The notes under the pieces are model-generated. The model made no database searches. It had not been told where the DNA came from and saw nothing but the letters and a program-made list of their open reading frames with translations. A stretch of 44,805 nucleotides of DNA, taken from a virus. Position numbers and translations under genes: made by a program. Positions 6,032 to 12,617 of the stretch are shown piece by piece (positions within the stretch are counted from its first letter, which is position 1; every line of letters begins with the position of its first letter). The DNA lies in IMG/VR virus record IMGVR_UViG_3300018063_000021, positions 1 through 44,805 of that record, one strand, 5' to 3'.

Positions 6032-7045
6032 ATGGCGAAAACCGCACCGAAGACACCGCTTCCGCTCGACGCGGAAGTCGTCGCGTCTGAAACGCAAGAG
6101 CGCGAACTCATCACAACCGAAGCCGGCAAGTTCTCTGAGTTCATCAGAGGCTTCGTGCCGTTCATGCAGAAGGCCGGCGAGCTGGAGCGCAAGGCGAAGG
6201 AACGGCTCGACATCGCCCGACAGCTCAAAACCAAACCTCCGAAGACCGAAACTGACGACGTGAAGGTGCAGACCGAGCTGCGCGCGGGCAAGCTCGAACG
6301 GAAGGTCGTCGATGAGACGTGGGCGATCACAGGCGTGCTGAGCCGGCTGCACAAACAGACGGTCGCCGGGCGCGAGCGCGCTGGGGGCATGCTCGACGAA
6401 GCGACGGCGATCACGCAACAGCTTCATAACGACTGGACACGTGAGCAGCAGCGCGTTGCGCGTGAGGAAGAAGACCGGCGTCGTCGAGTCGCTGAAGAGC
6501 ACGCGCGGAAGGATCGCGAGAAGGAAGTCGCGCGCATCGAAGAAGAGGCGTTGCGCGTCGAGGCCGCGAGCCCGGACATCTCGGAGCGTGAAGAAGCGTT
6601 CGTGCACGGGCAGATCGCGCTCGGGCTCGGGCCGACTGACGCCGCGCGACGGGCCGGCTACAAGAACCCGGAGCTGCGCGCCGAGAAGCTGATGGTGATG
6701 CCGAAGATCATCGCGGCGCTCGACGCGAAGACGCAGGCCGCAGTGATATGGGAGCAGGCGGAAGCACGGCGCGCGATGCCGATTACCATGGACGTCGAGA
6801 AGGTGCGGCCGGCCGTGACGCGCGTCGGGAATACACACGACCGCTCGACCTGGTCGGCGGAAGTCTACGATGCTGAGGCGTTCATGGCGGCGCTGCTCGA
6901 CCCGCGCTTGCGCACGCAATACGGTATCCCGGCTGACATCGCGACGTTCCTTCAACCGAAGCTGAACGACTACGCGCGGTTCCTGCACGAGCTGCTCGAC
7001 AAGTGGCCCGGTGTGCGCTCGCAGAAATCAACGAACACTGTATGA
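6032..7045 (+). CDS. Coiled-coil protein with TerS-type helix-turn-helix
   Basis: A 337-residue protein. Residues 20-125 are helical and charged. Residues about 130-180 form a strong coiled coil (REEEDRRRRVAEEHARKDRE). Residues 185-230 (EREEAFVHGQIALGLGPTDA, ARRAGY, MPKIIAAL) match the DNA-binding helix-turn-helix of Terminase_2-type small terminase subunits (typically EA-V-YL-G-NATQAAIRAGY...P-I...L). The C-terminal 100 residues are unassigned. It is far from the true packaging genes, so it may be a DNA-binding protein built on a borrowed TerS motif, possibly for recombination or replication. I chose the ATG at 6032 over one at 5975 because of the AAAGGG site. Confidence 0.6.
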   Translation: MAKTAPKTPLPLDAEVVASETQERELITTEAGKFSEFIRGFVPFMQKAGELERKAKERLDIARQLKTKPPKTETDDVKVQTELRAGKLERKVVDETWAITGVLSRLHKQTVAGRERAGGMLDEATAITQQLHNDWTREQQRVAREEEDRRRRVAEEHARKDREKEVARIEEEALRVEAASPDISEREEAFVHGQIALGLGPTDAARRAGYKNPELRAEKLMVMPKIIAALDAKTQAAVIWEQAEARRAMPITMDVEKVRPAVTRVGNTHDRSTWSAEVYDAEAFMAALLDPRLRTQYGIPADIATFLQPKLNDYARFLHELLDKWPGVRSQKSTNTV

Positions 7046-7218
7046 AGAAGCATTCACAGCAACTGTCTCAGCGTAAAGGCGCCTGATCGTGCACAGGCTG
7101 ACACAGAAAATGAGCAAGGGGGTTGTTTCGACTAAGAAGTTGTGAGACATTTGAACTCTCGAAGCCGCGTTCGGGCCGGCAATGCAGCCGGACGGCGCGG
7201 GGGAAAAGGACAACCGAA
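7046..7218 (+). other. 173-base leader between coiled-coil gene and DUF932 gene
   Basis: I see no intact gene of normal size here. A 14-codon frame (7042-7086) starts in an ATGA overlap with the preceding stop but is too short to support alone. The region is less GC-rich than its neighbours and holds TTGTTT and AAGTTGTGAGAC near 7133-7148, which could belong to a weak promoter, but no clear -35/-10 pair can be set. Confidence 0.3.
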
Positions 7219-8319
7219 ATGAAATCAGGACGTTCGCTTCAGGAACTCGCCGCCGAACTCTCCCGCCAGTCGCAAACCCGGAAAGACTTCCTCGCACCGC
7301 AGGGCGCACTCAAAGCCGTCGTCGATGAGGGCACCGTCAAGATCGCCGGCTTTCCGAACGAAGATGCGCTCGACATCACGCCACACGCGCATGGACAACT
7401 CGCGACGCATCTCGGCATCCCGAAGGCGTATTACGACCGGATGCTCGAAACAAACGGCGACCTACTCACGCGCAACGTGAACGCCTGGGTCGACGCCGAC
7501 GCCGACAACAAGCGGATGGTGCGGGTGCTCGACGGCCGCGTGCGCGCGTTCCTGTCGCCGAAGTTCAGACCGCTTGACAACTTCGAGCTGGCGACGGCGG
7601 TGTTGCCGACGCTGCTCGATCACAAGGTTCAGATTCTCTCGGCGGAATTGACCGAGACCCGGATGTATATCAAGGGTATTCTGCCGGAGCTGAGCGACGA
7701 GCTACCGGCGGGTCTGAGCTACGGCGGGCACGAGCGCATCGGCGGCGACCGCGGAAACGTCGTGGCGGCGATCACGATCTCGAACTCAGACATCGGCGCT
7801 GGCACGCTGCGCGTCGAGCCCGGCGTCTTCACGACGCGCTGCACAAACCTGATGACGCTGGCACAGGCGGCGATGAAGAAGTATCACGCGGGCCGCGCGG
7901 GACAGGCCGACGATGAGAGTTGGATGGTCTTCGCGGACGAGACCCGGCGCGCGGATGACGCCGCGTTCTGGCTCAAAGTGCGCGACATCACGGTCGCCGC
8001 ATTCGACGAGGCGATGTTCCGCAAGGCCATCGAGAGCATCCGCAAGACGACTGAGGCTCCGATCACGGGCGAGCTGCCCAAGGTCATCGACCTGGCCGTG
8101 CAGCAGCTCGCGCTTCCGCCGGCACTCTCGGGCGGCATCCTGACGGCGCTCGCAGCCGGCGGCGACCTGACGCAATGGGGGCTCAGTTCGGCGATCACGC
8201 GCGTGGCGAACGACGCAAACGACTACGAGCTAGCGACCGAGTTGGAGCGCGCGGGCGGCAAGGTCATCGCGTTGCCTGAGCGGGACTGGTCGAAGATCGC
8301 GGCGGGCATCGCCGCGTAG
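7219..8319 (+). CDS. DUF932 family phage/plasmid-like protein
   Basis: A 366-residue protein matching the DUF932 (phage/plasmid-like TIGR03299) family. Seen features include an N-terminal helical part, then LATHLGIPKAYYDRML, LTRNVNAWVD, VRVLDGRVRAFLSPKFRPLD near residues 110-125, a beta-rich middle with ETRMYIKGI and ITISNSDIGAGTLRVEPGVF, and TTRCTNLMTL. The family is widespread on phages, plasmids and genomic islands; its biochemical role is unknown. I chose the ATG at 7219, preceded by AAAAGGA. The next gene, after a structured intergenic region, encodes a small protein that often accompanies such loci. Confidence 0.8.
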   Translation: MKSGRSLQELAAELSRQSQTRKDFLAPQGALKAVVDEGTVKIAGFPNEDALDITPHAHGQLATHLGIPKAYYDRMLETNGDLLTRNVNAWVDADADNKRMVRVLDGRVRAFLSPKFRPLDNFELATAVLPTLLDHKVQILSAELTETRMYIKGILPELSDELPAGLSYGGHERIGGDRGNVVAAITISNSDIGAGTLRVEPGVFTTRCTNLMTLAQAAMKKYHAGRAGQADDESWMVFADETRRADDAAFWLKVRDITVAAFDEAMFRKAIESIRKTTEAPITGELPKVIDLAVQQLALPPALSGGILTALAAGGDLTQWGLSSAITRVANDANDYELATELERAGGKVIALPERDWSKIAAGIAA

Positions 8320-8375
8320 CAGGCCGACCGTGAAGCGTCGCGGGGCATCCCTGCGACAGAGGCTCACGGCAGGCA

Positions 8376-8511
8376 GGGGGAGCGAGCGGCGTGCCAGTCC
8401 GGCGCTTCGCTCGACTCCCCCACTTACCCGACGCGCAACCGCGCGGGCACCAGAGAGGCGGCACAAGCGACCGCTGTAAGGGGAGTCGGGCCGGAGAGGC
8501 GCCGGCTCCCC
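8376..8511 (+). ncRNA. Attenuator-like structured RNA candidate with alternative pairings
   Basis: Four complementary segments lie in the 266-base gap after the DUF932 gene. Segments 1 (8376-8388) and 2 (8408-8421) form a 13-bp stem with one bulged A. Segments 3 (8480-8489) and 4 (8502-8511) form a 10-bp stem with one G-U pair. Segment 2 (8409-8420) is also complementary to segment 3 (8480-8491) over 12 pairs with one G-U. Thus 1:2 plus 3:4, or 2:3, can form but not both. No T-run follows segment 4, so a Rho-independent switch is not clear; translational control of the gene at 8586 or RNA processing is equally possible. Confidence 0.45.
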
Positions 8512-8585
8512 GTTTCCGTGTCGAGGGAGAGCAGTATGGGCAGACGGTAAGGCGCGTTGGTAAACCAGCGTCAGGAGCTGACATC

Positions 8586-8777
8586 ATGACCACACAGACA
8601 CAGACCGCCACGACGCTTGAGACGCTGGCCGACGATCAGATCACCACATTGCGCACCGAAGCCGGATCCGCTGGGGATCTCGCGCAAGTGGCGCTCTGCG
8701 ACCGCGCGCTGACCGGTGACACCGAGGCTCGCACCGAGTGCGTGCGTGTCATCCGTGACGCCGAGGCCCAGGAGTGA
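8586..8777 (+). CDS. Small conserved phage protein downstream of DUF932 gene
   Basis: A 63-residue acidic protein with TLETLADDQITTLRTEAGSA, then DLAQVALCDRAL and CVRVIRDAEA. I recognise the pattern (a Thr-rich start, LSDDQI-LR-EA-GD, then CVRVI) from small phage and plasmid proteins of unknown function. A good ribosome binding site (AGGAG) precedes the ATG. It sits just after the structured RNA region. Confidence 0.6.
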   Translation: MTTQTQTATTLETLADDQITTLRTEAGSAGDLAQVALCDRALTGDTEARTECVRVIRDAEAQE

Positions 8778-8953
8778 CCCGCACCCCCGCCCAACGCGCC
8801 GCCGCGAGCAGTATGGACATCACGACCATCGTCATCCGCCGGCAGACCGAGCTACGCTCGCGCCAGTGGGGCATTTACATCAACAACGTGCTCATCGAAG
8901 GCGGGTTCGTCACCAAGCGCGCGGCGCTGGCTGCGCTGCCGCAATGCCTCTGA
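8774..8953 (+). CDS. Hypothetical small protein
   Basis: A 59-residue protein from a GTG that overlaps the previous stop (GTGA). An in-frame ATG at 8813 would give 46 residues but has no ribosome binding site. The core WGIYINNVLIEGGFVTKRAA looks like a small beta hairpin followed by a helix. No family recognised. Confidence 0.5.
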   Translation: MTRTPAQRAAASSMDITTIVIRRQTELRSRQWGIYINNVLIEGGFVTKRAALAALPQCL

Positions 8954-9291
8954 AGGGAGCGTGTGTTTCCGTGACTTTCCACGTGGAAGCAAAACCGTGT
9001 GCGCGAGGCTGCGGTCGGCGGCGAGACCTGAAGTATACGGCCTATTGTCGAGCCTGCCGGAACGCTTATATGCGCGAGCATCGGCTACGGCACGCGCAGC
9101 TTTCTCCGGCTGATCGCCAGCGCGCAAATTGTCGATCTTACGCGAATGTCTACCAACGGCGCGGGCTGCTCGTGCCTCAACCGTGCGAAATCTGCGGCTC
9201 TACCGATGTCGAGAAACATCACGGCGATTACTCACAACCGTTAGTTGTTCGCTGGTTCTGTCGCGAGCATCACCTCGCGCTGCCAGCATAG
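8944..9291 (+). CDS. HNH-type zinc-binding protein
   Basis: A 115-residue product if it starts at the ATG at 8944 (10-base overlap); a GTG at 8971 is an alternative. The N-terminal half has a CxxxC and CxxC zinc knuckle (CARGC, CRAC). The C-terminal half has CEICGSTDVEKHHGDYSQPL and WFCREHH, a pattern found in many phage HNH-like proteins annotated as endonucleases (HHxDYxxPLxVxWLCxxHH). It lacks a clear Asn in the HNH triad position, so nuclease activity is uncertain. Confidence 0.6.
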   Translation: MPLKGACVSVTFHVEAKPCARGCGRRRDLKYTAYCRACRNAYMREHRLRHAQLSPADRQRANCRSYANVYQRRGLLVPQPCEICGSTDVEKHHGDYSQPLVVRWFCREHHLALPA

Positions 9292-9299
9292 GGGGAGAG

Positions 9300-9701
9300 A
9301 TGGAACATGAACAGACGACGCTGCCGCGCGACGAGTTCAGCGTCACGCTTCGCAGCATGAGCGACAACCCTGGGGCGGTGCGGGCATCGTCCCGGCTGGA
9401 CATCGCCGATTTCTACGGGCGCTCGGAAACCTGGACGATTGACACGTTCCGGGCGAACGGCATCGAGACGGCGCTCGTGCAGCGGATGAGCACGGGAGGG
9501 GCGCTCCGGCTCGTCCTGCCGCCACAGGTGATGGCGGCGCTCACCCGGCAGCATGACAGCCTCACCGGCAAGGTGCGCAGCCGTGGAGCCCGTCAGGCGG
9601 TCGCGACACGCATCGCTCGGGGCGACGTGCTCGGCAACCCCGAGGCGCTCAAGAAGGCACGCAAGACGCCGCGCAAGGCCCGGAGAAAAGGGAAGCGGTA
9701 G
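9300..9701 (+). CDS. Hypothetical protein with basic C-terminus
   Basis: A 133-residue protein; the first 80 residues look like a compact beta-rich domain (FSVTLRSM, ADFYGRSETWTIDTF, ALRLVLPPQV). The C-terminal 25 residues are strongly basic (KKARKTPRKARRKGKR), suggesting nucleic acid contact. Related sequences with an FYG-ETW-DTF pattern occur in phages and plasmids, as far as I can recall, without known function. GGGGGAGAG precedes the ATG. Confidence 0.55.
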   Translation: MEHEQTTLPRDEFSVTLRSMSDNPGAVRASSRLDIADFYGRSETWTIDTFRANGIETALVQRMSTGGALRLVLPPQVMAALTRQHDSLTGKVRSRGARQAVATRIARGDVLGNPEALKKARKTPRKARRKGKR

Positions 9702-9902
9702 ATGGCCGTGACGGTGTGCATGCGCTGTGTTCTGCGCGCGGCCGTGAACTTCGAGCCGTCGCCTGGGCCGTTCAATGAGACGCCCGAGGAACATCTCGCG
9801 CGGATGCATCCGAACAGAGACGCCAACCTACGCGAGTGCGCCGAGCTGGAAGGCAAACTCGCGCGGCGCATCGCGTTCGCTGAGAACGCGAAGAATAACT
9901 GA
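9702..9902 (+). CDS. Hypothetical small protein
   Basis: A 66-residue protein directly abutting the previous stop. It has CMRC near the N-terminus, an E-rich middle (NETPEEHLARMHP) and a His, which might form a small zinc site, although only one CxxC pair is visible. It ends before the terminator at 9953. Confidence 0.5.
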   Translation: MAVTVCMRCVLRAAVNFEPSPGPFNETPEEHLARMHPNRDANLRECAELEGKLARRIAFAENAKNN

Positions 9903-9952
9903 CCGCTACAGGTTGGGGTCTTGTGTGAAATGAGCGGAACGATCCATAAAAC

Positions 9953-9985
9953 ACAACCGACCGGAAAAGGGTTCCGGTCGGTTGT
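9953..9985 (+). terminator. Strong hairpin terminator
   Basis: A perfect 14-bp stem, ACAACCGACCGGAA (9953-9966) against TTCCGGTCGGTTGT (9972-9985), with a 5-base loop. It follows the stop at 9902 by 50 bases and is preceded by ATAAAA. The T content after the stem is low, but the 3' arm itself ends TTGTTG. This probably closes the operon from promoter P2. Confidence 0.7.
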
Positions 9986-10235
9986 TGCCGTTCGGTGTGC
10001 TGGCACCGAGACGGGATTGCGCCGCACCCGCAATTCTACCCGTCTTTCCTGTCAACTCACAAGTCAACCGGCACTCCATCGACTCGCGCCGATGCCGAAC
10101 GACGTTCGGAGCCCGCGCGAGAGGGCTGGCTCTGTCGCTCCGCTCCGTCGCCTGGCTGTCGAAGATGCTGGTGAAGTTGGACGCAACTGAGGGGGAGGGG
10201 GGTGCGTTTGAAAGAGCATGTAGACAGGGGGAATT
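9986..10235 (+). other. Non-coding gap between operons
   Basis: No gene can be supported between the terminator and the start at 10236. The stretch holds a perfect 6-bp palindrome (CCGAAC-GAC-GTTCGG near 10094-10108) and, on the minus strand at 10054-10067, TTGACTTGTGAGTT, a near copy of the promoter P2 core. No -10 box lies at a usable distance on the minus strand. A regulator binding site or origin-like region is possible. Confidence 0.3.
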
Positions 10236-10397
10236 ATGAAACACAACGAAGTCGCGGGCTACGTCTCGCATCTCTACGACGAGCGGCCCCGGCAACCACA
10301 GACAATGAGGAACCTCTGGTGGTGGGCGTGGGTCGCCGGGTTCTGTAGTGGCGTCACGGCGACCGTCATCGTCGTGGTCTTCTGGGTGCTGCCATGA
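10236..10397 (+). CDS. Small single-span membrane protein
   Basis: A 53-residue protein with a polar N-terminal half and one strong C-terminal hydrophobic segment (about residues 28-53: WWWAWVAGFCSG, then VVVFWVLP). AGGGGGAA precedes the ATG by about five bases. The stop overlaps the next start (ATGA). It may be a membrane-anchored accessory protein such as a superinfection or lysis modulator; nothing more can be said. Confidence 0.6.
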   Translation: MKHNEVAGYVSHLYDERPRQPQTMRNLWWWAWVAGFCSGVTATVIVVVFWVLP

Positions 10398-10957
10398 GCG
10401 ACCCCGCGCACTCCATCGACGACCGGCAGGTGAAGGCACTCGACGCGAAGGTCGATGCGGCGATTCAACTCGTGGCGCGTCTGCACGACGCACTGCTCGA
10501 TGTGAAGCGAGCCATCAGCCACGAGAACCCGGTGCGGGACGTGCTCGCGCTCTACGATGAACTCTGGATCAACCTCTACGCGCGCAACGCGAAACCGGTC
10601 GTGCATTACGAGTTCAATCGCGTCGTCGATCCGGCGCACGTGAAGCGACTCCTGAAAGTGTTTGATACCAACACCTTGAAACAGCGCGTGACGCGCTACT
10701 TTCTCGACCGCGATCTGTTCCTCGTAAAGAACGGGCACCCGTTCAATCTCTTCCTGTCTCGTTTGAACACCTATGGCGTGGTCAACGTGCCAAGTCCATC
10801 GCAAGCCGTCACGACCGCTGAGCGGGAGCGGGCGCTTCAGATGCGAAAAGCCTGGGGCGGGTGTGGGCACAAACCTCGCTGTGCGTCGTCCGGCGCGTGC
10901 GTCCTCGCGATAATCACAAAATGGCGAGCGCAGGAACAACAGGTCGAGGTCATATGA
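10394..10957 (+). CDS. Hypothetical protein, possible DNA-binding or replication accessory
   Basis: A 187-residue helical protein. After a helical N-terminus (residues 10-45) comes HYEFNRVVDPAHVKRLLKVF, then TRYFLDRDLFLVKNGHPFNL followed by FLSRLNTYG. The phrase 'long helix, then F-kNGH-F-lFls-lN' recalls the C-terminal part of phage replication or winged-helix-type proteins of unknown function. The end CGHKPRCASSGACV offers Cys/His ligands for a metal. I cannot assign a family with confidence. It overlaps both neighbours by ATGA. Confidence 0.5.
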   Translation: MSDPAHSIDDRQVKALDAKVDAAIQLVARLHDALLDVKRAISHENPVRDVLALYDELWINLYARNAKPVVHYEFNRVVDPAHVKRLLKVFDTNTLKQRVTRYFLDRDLFLVKNGHPFNLFLSRLNTYGVVNVPSPSQAVTTAERERALQMRKAWGGCGHKPRCASSGACVLAIITKWRAQEQQVEVI

Positions 10958-11274
10958 TCGTCCAGTGCCCGCGTTGCGTGATTAATAACCGCCCTGGGAC
11001 GACGACCTGGCACGCGACCGGGCGTTTCGGCGTCAATCGTTACGGCCGGCGTCGCGCATGGCTGGTCTGTGAGACATGCGGCTACCGATGGGCCTCTGCG
11101 TTGCCCGCCGCGCTGGCCGCTGCCGCTGACGATGACACGGAGCCCGAGCCCGAGCCCGACCCGTTACCAACCCTACGCCCGCCGCCTGGCGTCACCGGGT
11201 TACTCGGGTTCGCGGCTGTCGGGGATCTCGGCCGGGCGGTGGCCGCTGAGATCAAGAAGCGTCGAAAGACATAA
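10954..11274 (+). CDS. Zinc-ribbon protein
   Basis: A 106-residue protein with CPRC near the start and CETCGYRW about 30 residues later, forming a four-cysteine zinc ribbon over an intervening basic beta stretch (GVNRYGRRRAWLV). An acidic/proline linker (EPEPEPDPLP) separates it from a C-terminal helix ending AAEIKKRRKT. It is likely a small nucleic-acid-binding protein. Start set by ATGA overlap. Confidence 0.6.
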   Translation: MIVQCPRCVINNRPGTTTWHATGRFGVNRYGRRRAWLVCETCGYRWASALPAALAAAADDDTEPEPEPDPLPTLRPPPGVTGLLGFAAVGDLGRAVAAEIKKRRKT

Positions 11275-11291
11275 ATCTATCGTCATCACCC

Positions 11292-11307
11292 ACTTGTTAG
11301 TTAAAAT
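11292..11307 (+). promoter_or_regulatory. Promoter-like or operator element P3 with ACTTGTTAGTTA
   Basis: ACTTGTTAGTTA followed by TAAAAT (11302-11307), shortly before the start at 11322. The first 12 bases are the same as in P2 (5846-5857). The -10 overlaps the core rather than following it at the P2 spacing and no good -35 lies upstream, so this may be a shared operator rather than a promoter of the same type. Confidence 0.35.
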
Positions 11308-11321
11308 AGGACCGCGCTGCC

Positions 11322-12008
11322 ATGCTGTATATCGGGATCGACCCTGGCGCGTCTGGCGGGATCGCTGTCATCAGCGAGACCGGCTTCGCGCAAACATTCA
11401 AAATGCCGGAGACTGAAGCCGACGTGCTCGCGCTCTTGCGGAGCTACGCCATCGGCGATGAAGTCATCAGGGCCACGATTGAGCGCGTGCATACGGCTCC
11501 ACAAATGGGCGTCGTCAGCGCGTTCAAGTTCGGGCGCGGCGTTGGCGTGCTCCACATGGCGCTGATCGCCGCTGGCATTCCGTTCGATGAAGTGACGCCG
11601 CAGGCGTGGCAGAAGATGATGGGTTGTATCGCGCCGAAGCGCGTCGAGTTCGGGCAGAAGGACAAGAACATCACGAAGCGCCGGGCACAAGCGCTCTTCC
11701 CAAATCTCACCATCACGCACGCGGTCGCCGACGCGCTGCTGATTGCGGAGTTTAACCGGCGCACATCACGCGGGGTAGCGTTACCAGCGAGACCCGCACA
11801 GAAGGGATTATTCGATGGCAAAAGCGAAGGCACCGAAGAAGACCGCCGAAATCAAGAACGTGCGGACGAAGAAAGCGAAGAGCACCGCCGCGCCGAAGAA
11901 GAAGGTGAACGTGCCGAAGCGGCTCCGACAGAAGGCGCTCCCAGGCATGGAGGATCACGGCATCGCGGAGATCGAAAAAGCCGCACACGACTACGCCGAC
12001 GCGCGTGA
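11322..12008 (+). CDS. RuvC-like Holliday junction resolvase with out-of-frame C-terminal overlap
   Basis: Residues 1-150 match RuvC-fold phage resolvases: GIDPGASGGIAVI (Asp7), TIERV (Glu54), a helix with GRGVGVLHMAL, VTPQAWQKMM, then DKNITKRRAQALFP and THAVADALLIAEF (Asp137). These acidic residues are placed to bind catalytic magnesium. It would cut branched intermediates from recombination or clear DNA before packaging. The natural domain ends near residue 150, but the frame stays open to residue 228, so residues 165-228 overlap the next gene by 194 bases in another frame. The extension is very rich in Glu and Arg and looks like a shadow of that gene, so a stop may have been lost. Confidence 0.75.
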   Translation: MLYIGIDPGASGGIAVISETGFAQTFKMPETEADVLALLRSYAIGDEVIRATIERVHTAPQMGVVSAFKFGRGVGVLHMALIAAGIPFDEVTPQAWQKMMGCIAPKRVEFGQKDKNITKRRAQALFPNLTITHAVADALLIAEFNRRTSRGVALPARPAQKGLFDGKSEGTEEDRRNQERADEESEEHRRAEEEGERAEAAPTEGAPRHGGSRHRGDRKSRTRLRRRA

Positions 12009-12276
12009 TGCGCGGATGGCGCACGGAGAAGAAGAGGGACGCCGGCACACCAAGCTCGTCGCGGTGATGTCGAAGCACGGGAAGAAGACTTACGCGCACC
12101 GCACAGGTGACGAAGTCATCACAGTGAAGGTCGCCGCGAAAGATGCGACGGCGAAGGCCAAGGTGAAGATCGTGCCGGCGGACGACTACAAGCCGGAGAG
12201 CGATGCAAAGACGCGAAAGGTCGCAGACGAGCAGGATATCGATCTCGACGTTGGCGGCGAAGCCGGAGTTGAGTAA
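11815..12276 (+). CDS. Conserved phage hypothetical, lysine-rich start
   Basis: A 153-residue protein with a Lys/Ala-rich N-terminal tail (residues 1-38), then KALPGMEDHGIAEIEKAAHD and YADARDARMA, a helical segment, and a beta-rich C-terminus (DEVITVKVAAK, KAKVKIVPADD) ending acidic. Phage proteins with an LPGMe...IP-IEkaA-Y...RDeRM pattern are common near RuvC-like genes; their role is unknown. Its start has a good AAGGGA site inside the upstream resolvase gene, so I regard this frame as the real one across the overlap. Confidence 0.65.
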   Translation: MAKAKAPKKTAEIKNVRTKKAKSTAAPKKKVNVPKRLRQKALPGMEDHGIAEIEKAAHDYADARDARMAHGEEEGRRHTKLVAVMSKHGKKTYAHRTGDEVITVKVAAKDATAKAKVKIVPADDYKPESDAKTRKVADEQDIDLDVGGEAGVE

Positions 12277-12614
12277 TGGCGAACGTTCCGGTCGAGATCC
12301 GGCAGCTCGGGCCACGCCACGGCGGGCGCGGGTGCGGGTGTGATCCACGAGACAATCACACCTGCACTGCGCATGCTGCCCACATCGACGAGAGCGAGAC
12401 GGAGCTGTCAGGTGATGGCATCTACAGCTACGACAAACCGCCGTTTAGTCGCGACGACCAGGCGGCACAAGAACCGCTCGTCGTCGTGGTGAGCGGACCT
12501 GATCGCGACGGTGAGATCGGTATCCTCGCGTCCAATAGCTTCTATCTCTCACGCTTCGACGCGGAAGACCTGGCACACGAAATCCTGCGGCGGTTGGCGC
12601 AACGGAGGGGGTAA
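12276..12614 (+). CDS. Hypothetical protein
   Basis: A 112-residue protein starting in a TAATG overlap. It has CGCDPRDNHTC, with three cysteines and a His that could bind metal, and a C-terminal DREGEIG-like stretch (DRDGEIGILASNSFYLSRFD) followed by an amphipathic helix (EDLAHEILRRLAQRRG). No family recognised. Confidence 0.5.
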   Translation: MANVPVEIRQLGPRHGGRGCGCDPRDNHTCTAHAAHIDESETELSGDGIYSYDKPPFSRDDQAAQEPLVVVVSGPDRDGEIGILASNSFYLSRFDAEDLAHEILRRLAQRRG

Positions 12615-12617
12615 ATC

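Noticed and set aside
8376-8422. tRNA-like segment with GGGGGAG / CTCCCCC acceptor-like arms
   Set aside because: Only about 47 bases, no anticodon or T-arm consensus; it fits the hairpin of the structured RNA candidate instead.
4756-9291. HNH proteins as signs of mobile introns or inteins
   Set aside because: Neither gene interrupts another reading frame and no intron or intein boundaries are visible; they look like regular phage genes.
10033-10067. Minus-strand promoter with TTGACT or TTGACA and TAGAAT
   Set aside because: Spacers of 23 or 11 bases do not fit sigma70, and no minus-strand gene follows; kept only as a possible operator match.
9982-10239. 85-codon + strand open frame after the terminator
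   Set aside because: No ribosome binding site, Arg/Ala/Ser-rich shadow composition, starts inside the terminator region and overlaps the supported gene at 10236.
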